Source: Membranipora membranacea | Lineage: Eukaryota > Bryozoa > Gymnolaemata > Cheilostomatida > Membraniporidae | NCBI GenBank assembly: GCA_914767715.1 | Contig: OU612065.1 | Coordinates: 40,858,001-40,922,000, forward strand | DNA length: 64,000 nucleotides | Reading direction: 5' to 3' | Made by a program: the position numbers and the translations under genes | Part shown: positions 32,418 through 43,800 of the stretch, in pieces | How the letters are laid out: each line of letters opens with the position of its first letter | How positions within the stretch are numbered: position 1 is the stretch's first letter | Notes under the pieces: generated by a model | The model's database searches: none | What the model saw: only the letters and a program-made list of their open reading frames with translations | What the model was told of the DNA's origin: nothing

Positions 32418-33747
32418 GCAAACATAAAAAAATGGAGGATGAATCACTAAATATGGGTGAGTAATCTAAGCCCAGATAACTTACCTTTTTTTGGTTATAA
32501 TGAGCCACCTAATAGAATATCGATGTATATTAGGTAATATGCCAATAACTTTTCCAGGAATATAAATACGAATATAGACAAAAAGGTACAATACGCCCCT
32601 GCTTGAGTTCCAGGGTCTTCGGCTTGAGATCAACTAAAAAAATCTTAAAATAACTTTTATGGCCTAGTCTAAGACTCACTGAAAAATTTGGTCACTGACC
32701 TGACAATGCTTTTTAATGTAAGTTGTAGATCAAACAAAGTCTACGGATGAAAGAATTTTCTCTGAATATTTTAAGCAGAGGTTAAAAATATATGTCACTG
32801 TCACTGGGCAACTGTCAAAAGCCTAGCAACAATCACAAGTAATTAAACATAAGTGTTAAACCTTGACACCAATTGATCATTTCTGACCTTGACCTAGACA
32901 CCCATTGATCATTTCTGTTTTATCAAATCTGTCAAGCTATACCTCTTATTTACTTTTTCCAGCAGCAGCTGTCAAAACCCAATTAACTGAAATAACTCTG
33001 CAATTACGATCTTGTGTAAGAAGGATTTGTATAGTTTATTTCTGCAAGCTTGCCAATGCTGTGCAGCTGTTGGCCCCTATTCGATTGTAATGCCACTAAC
33101 TCCCATTGTAGCTGTCTGAGCATTAAGACTACATAGGTCATGGACACCTACCTAAGTGTCGATCGAAAAGGGTTTGACATCAAAGTAGACTTTAAGATTT
33201 ACCAGAATGGCCGACTTAATCCAAAAGTCAACCCGGCAAAAATGCTTTATGGCAAACGGATACGATAACAAGACGCTGCTCTCCGAGAGCCTTGTTATGT
33301 TAGTTAATCATTTAGTTATAACTTTTAATCACTGATATGTACAAAGCTAAAAACCTCTGTCCTAGATCGACTTTGATCCAATTTGCCCCCATTCTGGTTG
33401 CTCACATTCTTGTGGTGGCTCGAATGCAAATAAAAGCAGGTATATTGCATAATATGTGCTCTAGTTCAGTCCACCATGGCAGTCAGACAGAAACATGTTT
33501 TTTATTTCATCCTGCGATTACAATTTATCCTATCGCTGCTACTTATATTTGTGATAGCTAGCTGAACTTATAGCTTCATAGCTTATATTTGTCTATTTCT
33601 ATCATGTAATATATAATAAGTAAAAAAAAACGTTATTCATCAATTTTATCTTTGTAACTGTTCCATTTTCATTTGGCTCAGTACACTTATATGTCACATA
33701 ATAATAAAAATGGAATACTACGATCTGTTTTGAACACATAAAAGCAG
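32418..33747. other. Intergenic, no gene recognised
   Basis: AT-rich with no domain-bearing ORF. Nothing structured was seen. Confidence 0.45.
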
Positions 33748-33751
33748 TGGT

Positions 33752-33864
33752 GGTAATGGGCCTATACGGGCCTATACGGGCCTATACGGTGTATAGGAAG
33801 TTCACATCAATGCCTATACACCTTCAATAAGTGTATAGGCACTTATAACCTATCACTGCTGATG
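33752..33864. mobile_element. Small foldback element (CAGTGGTGG ... CACTGCTG)
   Basis: The left end CAGTGGTGGTAATGGG and the right end (complement CAGCAGTGATAGG) are related. GCCTATAC(A) motifs occur in both orientations, including three GGGCCTATAC units in tandem. A related start, CAGTGGTGGAAATGG followed by AAGTGCCTATACACC, recurs at 34478. This suggests a hAT-like non-autonomous family. No clean target duplication was found. Confidence 0.4.
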
Positions 33865-34044
33865 CTGATCAAGATCCTGGGACCTGGCGCACTGGAGTTC
33901 AATCCAGATCCCTACGTTAGACGGTGGCCTCAGATGGGGAGAATATCAGCAGATGAGACTAGCAGTCGAAAGAGAGAGAGGAACACCGAGGAGATGTACT
34001 ATGCACAGCTACACAAACTGTTTAAACTCAAAACATGCTCTTAG

Positions 34045-34345
34045 ATTTAGGCTCAAAAGGATACACCAGAAAGAAGGCAATGATTTCAAGTTTCTCAAGT
34101 ATGAAGATATGCAGAAGGACAAGGAGACGATGATACGAGATTTGTTTGAGCATCTCTGAGTCTGACTTGACCTGGTGGCGGTTGCACACCAATCTATGGA
34201 AGTCGATAGCCAAGCTTTCTTTAGCAGAGAGAACAAGGATGTAAACTGATCCTGGACACGAACCGCAGAATCTGACGAGAGATGTAATGCTTTGCTGAAG
34301 GCTTTCGATCTACCTGATTTGGATTCAAAAATGGTTTTAAGAAAA
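34045..34345 (+). pseudogene. Sulfotransferase-like pseudogene copy 2, C-terminal piece (inverted)
   Basis: Plus-strand sequence FKFLKYEDMQKDKETMIRD then LFEHL, stop, LDLVAVAHQSMEVDSQA, a stop, SWTRTAESDERCNALLKAFD. It parallels the C-terminus of copy 1 (LKYDELRRDPNGMITELFEHL ... MELDSQAGTFF). At least two in-frame stops and a short deletion are present. Its orientation is opposite to the rest of copy 2 (34690-35395, minus), so the copy was split by an inversion. Confidence 0.7.
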
Positions 34346-34477
34346 TTCTCTGCTGTTTTTTAATACAAAATTGTGTCAATTTAGTGTCAGTAAACTTTCC
34401 ATTTGTCAATTGATTCTAGAACTAATCTGATGTTGTTAGAGTCATCGAATTGCAGCTGAATGTAAACAGCTTTTATG

Positions 34478-34600
34478 CAGTGGTGGAAATGGAAAAAAAT
34501 AAGTGCCTATACACCAAACATTCCAACGCATAGCGTTGGCCGGACGAGCAACGGGTGCACCCCCGTGAATTTTTTTTATGATATTTGTGCCCTAATTACA
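34478..34600 (+). mobile_element. Repeat related to the element at 33752
   Basis: Starts CAGTGGTGGAAATGG and contains AAGTGCCTATACACC, as in the 33.75-kb element. Small palindromes follow (CCAACGCATAGCGTTGG; ACGGGTGCACCCCCGT). It lies between the two opposed halves of sulfotransferase pseudogene copy 2. The right boundary is a guess. Confidence 0.35.
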
Positions 34601-34689
34601 GCGATTCTGAAATTGACGGATCAAGCAGATTTCTGTTGACCACAAAATAACATCAAACTCAAAACCATTAGGGTAGGGCTTGGCATCTA

Positions 34690-35395
34690 GGCATAGGCAT
34701 AGGCTCTAGGTTGTGACCGGTGGTGCAATAGATCCAAGCGGCTCTACCCAGTGCATTGTGATGCAGACGTTGCACCGGCCCTCTGAGGAGTTCTTTGCAT
34801 GTATGAGAGACAGTGTTGATTACAGTTGGATCGCTACCAAAGGATCTGTAGAACGAGATGAAGCTAGGGAGACAATCCTGATAACCAAATAGAAGTTTTT
34901 GATAATAATAATAAATAATAATTGGTATCATGAGTTCATCCACGCCAGTACTCTTCCAGAAGATTGAGTGTCCTTTTGGGGCTGCAACTATATGCATCTT
35001 GATCGTAGCCACCACAATCTTCTCAAACTCTTTGATTTTGGCAAACCCTGAAAAGTCAAGGATATTTCTGTTTTGTAGCATAGTGAAGATCATCGATTAA
35101 GACCCAGAAATTACATTGCAACCTGGTAAGGATGCAAAAGTCTGGGACCAGACTGTAGTCCCGCAGCGTAGCGTATGAAATAACCAGATCACCAGGATTA
35201 CTTTCTTTGTAAGCGCTGTTTTAACCATGTGTATTGTTGGGCACTTTTCGATACTGATCATATCAACATCTGTGTCCAATTCTAGAATTTTACATTTTCT
35301 TCGATTCCAGGAAGAAACACATTTTTCCTGAGGCACTTTTTGACTAGAGCAAAGTGATCATGTGTCAATATAAAGCTGTTCAATCTCGCCGTTGC
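34690..35395 (-). pseudogene. Sulfotransferase-like pseudogene copy 2, N-terminal and middle part
   Basis: Minus-strand remnants align by eye with copy 1: SFILTHDHFALVKKCLRKNV, then LFHTLRCGTTVWSQTFASLPG (P-loop), KMHIVAAPKGHSIFWKST and LLFGYQDCLPSFISFYRSFG. Frame changes and a stop occur around 35094-35100 and 35336. It lacks its C-terminus, found inverted at 34045-34345. Confidence 0.7.
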
Positions 35396-38300
35396 AAGTA
35401 AACACTCAATGCCCAGCTCCTGGGCCGACATCGAGAACTAGTACATCGACCAGCCCAAGTAGAAAGTCCTCTCGGGTTTCACATCCTCCTGACTATCTGG
35501 GTTAGGTGGTTGATATCAAAGACTAATTATGTTTGCCAATTAGCTAAGTTAAAGCCCGCAGCTGGATGGACACTAGCCGTAATGATATAACAGTATTTAC
35601 TTTTAATGAGCAATCAGCTGATGGACAAAGGCATTATATGCTGTCACACTTTCATTTTACCGCACAACTTACTATACAGTTTACCCGAGCCATGGAGCTG
35701 TAACTATGGACTTTTACCGTTCTCCAAAGCCACCGCAGCAGCACAACCACAACAATAATAGATAGAATATTATCAGATGTTTATATTTATAAACAGAGTG
35801 ATCAACTCAGATACTCCATTCTCATATTCTTAAAACACAGGTACACATGCACTAAAACACAGGTGCACATGCACTACATTTCTCATGTAGATATGGAATT
35901 CATAATGGCCGACAGTTGTTGTTGGTTTTAAATATAACTGAGTACGATTATTATTCATACTTTATTTTTGCCAAGCAAAGAGTTAAGACCAGAGCTCTTA
36001 TTTCTCTGACAAGGTAAATTAAAGATGGGAGAACTTAGACATATGAAGTCAATAAATTTATTTTTTGGGGAGGAAGGCAGACGTTTCAGCGGCCTGAACT
36101 ATTTGGGGCTTTTTGTTTCATAGAGTGACTGTATAGAAAGAACAAGTCATACAATCAGTACTGTTGATTTGGTAATTTAGCTCCGTTGGGATCCCTGGGT
36201 TGAACAATGGCCAGGACTGCCATACACATGAATTGTTTTGATTGGTTGATTCGTTTATTTGTCACTCACTTACAAGTATGTTCCGAAGTTCGGTGTTTGA
36301 TACACTGCTGTTCAAATGGAGCAAAGAGAAAAAAAAAAGTACATGAAGAAAAACTGACATCTCATCGTGGATTGGGTTTAAATAATATTATTGAGGGATA
36401 AAATCATGTTGCGTAAAAAACTGTCTCTCCCCCAAGAAGACCTATATTTTATTGTCCTGTATCTTCCTGATGGAAACATTTGTAAAAAGTCATTTATGAA
36501 ATGGTCATCATCAAGTATGTAGTTCAGTATCAGGTTTTTGGCTCTATTATCTGTAATGGAACCAAAAATCTGATACTGAACTACATAATTGTAAGGGCAC
36601 TATTGGATTGCAGGAGCTTTTACTTCTATGTCAACGCCGGTTAAAAGAAAAATAACTTCAGGTTTTGCTCACAATTAATATTTTGATAAGGTCAAATAAA
36701 TTATTCAATTCCTACCAGCAGCAGCAGCAGGGGTCCCAAACTCCCTGCTACCAGGCTCCCATCCTAAAAGGAAATTAATAAGCGATGAATTTCCAAGCTA
36801 GGAAATCCACATAGCATTGCATTCCAAACAGCTTCAAATAAAATTGTGCTGAAAAAACTGCACACAATTGTCAGAGTCGGTGTAGCTTCGATCATTCTTA
36901 ATCATTACATCTAATTTGTAATACAGAATGTGGTATGTTTAATTGAGCCTATAAGCAGAGGGGCTCAGTTCGTTGATTTGACTCGACCAGAATTAGGACA
37001 AATTTGGTCATTGTGTTGATGTTTAAATGGCAGAACTAGAAGCCAAAACGAACAGCAGCTGCCTGCAATCGGCATGGTAATTTCTTGACTAAAAAACAGA
37101 GACATTCTAACATATGGTCTGGGAGTTCAAAGGCTAAAAGATGATTGAGTACTCAATAAGCCAGTTTGGAGTTGCCTCCTAATTTGCAACATAAGACAAC
37201 TACTCGTTCTATGTATAACCTAAGATCCTAAGACTCCTTTCGGTTTATATGACAGTTCTTCTAAAAGCATTTAAGAACTCATGATATGTTTGTTGTTATG
37301 AAAGCACAGTAAGTCAAGAATTTTTCTCATTCTGTGGATTTAGTACATACGTATGTCTTGGTGAGAATTACGCACTGTCTTTTGCTCATGTTTTGCTCAA
37401 CCTTGTTCAGTTCGCAAATATGGCTCATTCATTTTGCTAGTCTACCAGTCTAATGATTCACATCTTTTACTAACTGGTAAGATACACAGAATTCAGATTA
37501 TTAATGTATGTCTCAAGGGCATGCTTCTTTAGTCTATGAGTGTTCTAAAGTAATTGAGGTAAGAATCTTCTTTTAGATAAGATTACAAGGCTAGCCAAGC
37601 CTGAACAGTCATGTCAAGAACAATCAACAAACTGTTACAAAAGTAATAATGCTAGAGCAAGGCCGACTCCTTGCTATGATTTGCTTAGATCCAAGCAAGC
37701 CATGCAAGCAATAAGTTAATTGATGCAAGCGAGCCATGCCTACTCATAACTTACTTGGGCTAAGGAGTTACACCTTGCCTAGGTCTGACTAAATTATTAT
37801 TTATTTATAATAATGATTATAATAATGTACTTGATGTTTGCATGTGACCCTGGGGTGGGGTTCACATGCAAATCCTTTCACAAGATCCACTTGATCAACT
37901 AACCAGGAGTAACTGTATTTCACCACACGGTAATACCCCTGAACTTTTTCATATTGCTCTCATCAGATTTTGTTCCTGGATTTTAGTGTGTGACTTTCTT
38001 TGTGTGTGTGACTTTCTTTGTGTGGTTAACTTTCTCTCAATATGGTTGTTTGATTGGGTAGTTAATGATACTCTGCCAAAGCCTGTCATTGACTAAACTA
38101 ACTGTGTTGTGAATTGTGATCAATCATAAACAGCCTGTTGCTCTCCAAATCCATGTTGCTCATTTTGCTTATGCGTGCCAGGCAGATTTTTCTTGGTTTG
38201 TATTGTAGTTCCAAAATCCACCACAATAATCTTTTGAGATATTATGACAAGTCACAATGCAGCTTGGGTACTATAGCCTAAGATGTCATTAAGCGAAGCT

Positions 38301-40001
38301 GTCATACTTGGCAAGTGTTTGCTGATGCTGCTATAATTTAATACTTTTACTCAGCAGAGATTGATTTATATTCCATCGTCCCACACCACCGTCCCACACC
38401 ACCGTCCCCCACCAACATCCCAACACCACCGTGTCAATCAAAGCTTGTACTTTACATGTAGGTGAGGGTAACACCATTACTTAGTAAAGGTCACATCTAA
38501 GAATAAACTCATAGGTCACTTCTAGTCCGTGGTCACATCTGAGAGAGGTTTCCAAGGCTGAGGTCACATTTTAAAGAAGTTTCCCCGTGTCACATTTATG
38601 AGTATTTTACCAGTCCGAGGTCACATTTAAGAGTATTTTTCTAGTTCGAGGTCACGTTTAGGAGAAGGTCTAATGCTTAGAAATGGATATAAGTTTCACT
38701 ATCAAGAAATGGGAATGAATTTCACTATTGAGAAATGTCCCATTATTCTGAGCTGTCGGTGGTCTGTGTCGCTGCCGCACAACCATCATAGATAAAAAGA
38801 GTAGGAAGCTGATTATATATAATTATTATGTATGTTATTGTGAACTCTGTACGGAATATAAGGTATGTGATAAAATCATGCTCCTGCTCTCAGGAAAATA
38901 AGGGAAACAACAATTTCCACAGTTGCCAATATTTCTCACAAAACTTTATTTTTCTGTAATATATCTTCTGTTTCAGATATGATAATTATGCTTAAAAAGT
39001 ATGATGATGGTTATGTATAGTACACGTGGGAGAAACCCTCTCAACAAAATAAAAATACAAATACTTATTCTGATCAATACACTGTGAGGTAAGTTGCTTC
39101 ATTGATTAAGCATACAGTGATGACTGAAATTACCTCTAGGTTTCCTCGTAAATCAAATGAATGCAGTTGATGGCTCCCTGCTGCGATAGGATTTAATATA
39201 ACACTCACGTAAAGCAATGAAATTAACATTTTTAATTGAAGTGGTTTATAATTCTGAGGAGATTAAAACTTGTGACAATTCAGAAGAAATATGTCCCAGC
39301 ATTAGAAAACCTCTCATCACTCTGTGTGGAGACATAGGACTTATTATGGATAATTGAGGCCCTTTCCTCAGCCACACAGCCATCAGTCTACCATAATTAA
39401 TGTGATAATTATGTATCATTTTAAGCTATTCTCTGCTATAATTGTTAAAAGTATTTGATATTTACATTCTCTCCTGACTGACTCAGACTAGTCAACAAGC
39501 TAATTATACTTTTATATTGTCTCTAGCTTCTCTAGCTTCCAATCTCACCTGTAGCCTTATCCTTATAATAGCCTATCTGGGTTTTAACTCGCCCCCCCCC
39601 CCCCCCATCTGTTATCAGCTGTTATCTGTAAGGTTAATTATAGACACTGAAGAAAAAAAAATGTTTATGTTTATACACTATAGATAAACAGTGTATATAT
39701 ATATATATATATAAATATATAATGTATATACTTATATAGTATATTCATGGATAATAGGACATCTGACCCTGTACAAGGCATTCACATGATATTCTATGTG
39801 GCTGCGCCTCTTATTTTTGATTTGTCTACCAGTTTTGAAATGCCTTTGATGAATGCTTCTAGAGGTGTCAAAAACATGAAAGCTGCCAGATTTTTGCTAG
39901 AGTCAGTCACTTATGTGATGCTGTGTCTTGAATTTGAATGTCATCAGAAATAGCCACTGCACTCTGTGCACGTATTTAGTATCAATATATATATATTATA
40001 T
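35396..40001. other. Long gene-poor stretch
   Basis: No supported genes across 4.6 kb. It contains an imperfect inverted repeat (36516-36587), short GTCCCACACCACC units near 38378-38431, a degenerate array of about 38 bp built on GAGGTCACATTTAAGAG at about 38490-38660, a poly-C run near 39590-39606 and a (TA)n run near 39693-39723. Confidence 0.5.
36516..36587. repeat. Imperfect inverted repeat, arms about 26 bp
   Basis: TATGTAGTTCAGTATCAG starts the left arm and its complement ends the right arm. One mismatch occurs before TTTTTGG. The loop is about 20 bases. No target-site duplication was recognised. Confidence 0.7.
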
Positions 40002-40489
40002 CACAGAGTAAGGATATACAGAGGGGACAGTTCAATGATAGTTATAGTGCCTGTGGTTTTTGATTCACTGGGGGAAAATTGTGCACAGCTGGATGCCAAA
40101 AACTCATTATCTCTATACGTTATAATGGCATTTTTCTTGCAGACATCCCTACCTTTGATGGGCCATAATTCATTCCATATATGATAAAACTCATTTTAAA
40201 AACCTGGATTACTCATAGCCTATGTATCCTAGCAGAAAATGACAATAATATGGTGTATAGCTCGAAGATTGGACATTTTTCAAAAAGTTAGAAATCAGAC
40301 CTTAGGATAAATACAGAATGAATTATGACCTATCAAAGGTGGCTATGTCTGCATGACAAAACTCCACTGTAACTTATATATATTCTGAAATTGGCAGGTG
40401 GCCAGATTGATGAATTTCCCCCAGTGGATAAAAACCGCAGGCACTATAACGATCATTGAAGTGTCCCCTCTGCTTATCCTTACTCTGGG
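40002..40489. mobile_element. 488-bp foldback MITE just upstream of the zinc-finger gene
   Basis: The left end (CACAGAGTAAGGATA, then CAGAGGGGACA, CAATGAT, TTATAGTGCCTG) recurs in inverted form at the right end (complement CCCAGAGTAAGGATA). Similarity continues inward (GCAGACAT, CCTTTGAT, CATAATTCATTC) so that nearly the whole element folds back. A 7-bp direct repeat ATTATAT flanks it (39995-40001, 40490-40496), though the surroundings are AT-rich. The element ends 312 bp before the proposed start codon of the next gene. Confidence 0.75.
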
Positions 40490-40801
40490 ATTATATACTA
40501 CTCCATAGCACTACCTGTGAGTGTGTTATCTAATAATACAGCTGATCTCTCTATGAATGTACTATTGTGGCTTCAAGTACTCACCATAGTCATGTCAGCT
40601 ATATTATTATATAATCAGGTATATTATGTCATGAATACCTCTCTCATTATAGACGTTGAAGTGACAACTACTGTAAAATTCATGCTGGTGCTTCAAGGTT
40701 GTGCAAAGAGAGTTGTAATATATCTACATATACTTATATTATTATCTACATGGATCTACCAGCTGCCACAGAGATGTATATTTATACAGAGTAGTTATAA
40801 G

Positions 40802-43800
40802 ATGGACGATAGGGATGACATTAAGTGTGATGATGTGAGGATGTATCCTCCCTATGTTATATGCACATTAATACCTCCTGATGATCCCACAGGTGACCCT
40901 AGTCCTTCATATCGCTGTAACTTCTGTCACTACGCTACAGATTGTAAGTCTGACATATCTAGACACTCATCTCAGCATGTATTCAGATGTTCTCAGTGTG
41001 ATTATACTACATACATGCAGCACAGGCTGCTGGAACATAAGGAGCAGAGACACAACAGATCACATCCCGTACCTTACCATCTACTCTCACTCAGCGCCAC
41101 CGCGGCTACATCTAAGAGGCTGCGCGTCTTCTCTCCCCCACCTCCTCATTTTAGCAGCTATAAATTTCCTCTTCAAATCCGGGATAAGTTTAAGCAGTAC
41201 ACAAGTAGTGATGTACTTGACTCTGTACACACAGCCGAAGTCAGTCAGAGTGAATCGGGAGCAGCATTGATAACTGCCGTCACAGCTGATCCCATTGTAC
41301 CATTAAATGAGGCTGTTAAACTCTGTGCAGTACCTGGAAGTAAACCAATCAAAAGCCTTACTGAGGCTCCATTGAATAAATCTCCAACCCTTCTACCCAC
41401 CTCTAGTCAAACTGAAGTAAATACTCTTATACAAACAATGAACTGTAAATCTACTCCGATAGTTAGATCTAAGTCAGAATCATCTCCACCGCCGACAATC
41501 ATCAAGTCTTCCTTAGTGAAGGTGGGGAAAGAATCTGCTCATCTATTAACTCAAACACCTTCTCGTGTCAAACTCTCCACGGATTACCGGAGACCGAGTC
41601 CACACACGGAGAGTCTACACCATAATACAGTATTAAACCATGAAGGTGGTTCAGAGCGACATGAAAGTGAGGCCTCACAGTATGAAAGTGAGGCTGTGCA
41701 GTATGAAAGCGAGGCTGAATTGTTGGATAGTAAAGTAACTGTTACACCCACCTGCAGTGGTCCCGTCGATGTTAACATGTTAGAACACAAGGCACAGTCT
41801 GTCGCTTGTAATGCTTTAGAGTTGTCTCCTTATTTATCAGCAAACACTAATCTAACTACTAAAGAATCATCAAGTAAATATTCTCCTGTGCAATCTCCTG
41901 GTGCTCACTTACCAACCAAACACAGCAGCACTGCTCCGCAGTCAGCTTCACACACTCCAGTCAACAATGAGAAGCAGACAGACGACAAGACTGTGAACGT
42001 TAAAGACAGCATGGGTTGGTCAAACTTAAACTATGTTGAGTTGCTTGTGGTTCATAATCGATTACACAAACTTAAGAAGTGGATCGCTTCTCAAAAACCA
42101 TCACGTCATATCAAGTACGTAATTCCTCGGCTATATAAGATTCCTACTGAGGCGTCCTGTGTCAGTATTGAGTCTGTGTATGAGTATGTTTCGCCATTTT
42201 CTGATGTTGTAAGTAAGGAAGCCAACTCTATGACCTCCTCCCGATTGAGAGGACCATCAGGACAAAAAATTAAAGTGACATTATCTCGAGCAAAGACAAA
42301 ACGTCCACCAGAAGTTAGAAGAGCGGTGAAGCTCGGAGCTGAGATGAGTGAAGAAGGTGTGAGAGCTGCTGAATCTGTGATCCAGGATGATGAGTCATAT
42401 AGCTCAGGTAAGAGCCTTACCATAATAGAAGATTTACACTGATAGGCTTAAAAATGTGCATTACTAGGGATATCATCCATATCTACATATCTGTAAATTT
42501 ATATACAACCAGTTGGGTTGCAGATTAATGTTGTTGTACTTAAAATACAAACAACAGTCTAGATTTTGGCTCTCTGTTGTCTCATTAGTCAAGAATGAGT
42601 GAGTCCTCACATGTTCTGATAGCATCAACATCAATGGGAATGGCATTACAATGACTTTAATAACCACATAAATAAGTTACGTTTATGATCATGAATGATA
42701 AATCGTTTCCAAAACTAAAACTTTCACTCCTTGTTATGATTATGGCACATGTTGTTATTGTATTGGGAATCCCATGGGGAATTCCTGTAGGTAGGCGGAG
42801 ACAACCGCCACAAACGAACCAATCTGAATTATCATATTTAACCATTTAACCATAGAGTTACTATTGCCTCTGCCCACCTCACTCTCTGAAAAGAAATCTT
42901 TTTTGGATCAAAATGCAACTGTCTTAATAATGAATTGCAACTTTGACTTGAAGTACATCCCACTACTATCACTTCAAAACAAGTGGTTAGTTTCTACTGC
43001 TCAATGCATTACACTAATCTCAGAATGAACAACTCATAAACTTGTGATAACAAGGACAAGGAGTAACGCTCTTGCTCCTTGGTGATAATAAATAATAATA
43101 ATGGGTAAACTTTAATTTTATACATTATAAATAATAGTTCATTAGTTGTAGTAAACATAACTAACCATATATATATATATATTGCTGCTCTGCTGTCATA
43201 TATATATATATATATGTAGCATGACTATTCGAGTCATCTTCTTTCCAATTCAAGCTGCCCTGTGTGTGTGTATTACACCACCATACCATGGTCAAATGAC
43301 ATGACACTCATAGCGATTTTAACAACCATAACTCGAACTGGCTGATTACTGGCTGCTGTTGTGTGCGATAATAAAGTCAATAAGGTACTCTGACTTTCTT
43401 GAAATTGTAAGTTTCTATTTAGATGATTCGGAGAGTGAGTGCAGTATAGTCTCACATGAGTCTCTGTCATCGACTGGTATGGAGAATGTAACCACTGCTC
43501 GGTGAGTGTCTCAGTATTTGTCTTGATTTGTTATTTTTATGTGGAGCAGCTTATTATACATAACAACTAAATTGTGATTGAGTTCTCATCTTAGTAACTC
43601 ATTAATTGCGCGACATCTTCGTGTGTTGCATCTGTTCACCGAACCAGTTTTTGTTCTCCTGCTTATCGAGACATTATAATTGTTAGCTGTGTGATAAATA
43701 TGACCATGCTGTAGAGCAAGTATATGGTTGTGATGATAGCTATCAGATAAATAAGACCCTGTTTTATAGTTGGTATTATAGCTGTGATCGTATTTCTTAT

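Noticed and set aside
33862-34159. ORFs of 60-68 codons upstream of the inverted sulfotransferase fragment
   Set aside because: The recognisable homology begins only near 34045. The upstream peptide matches nothing I know and probably belongs to repeat-derived sequence.
40517-40801. Upstream in-frame extension of the zinc-finger gene's first exon
   Set aside because: It starts at a GTG in the open frame, is hydrophobic and unlike the rest of the protein. The ATG at 40802 starts a charged sequence leading to the fingers.
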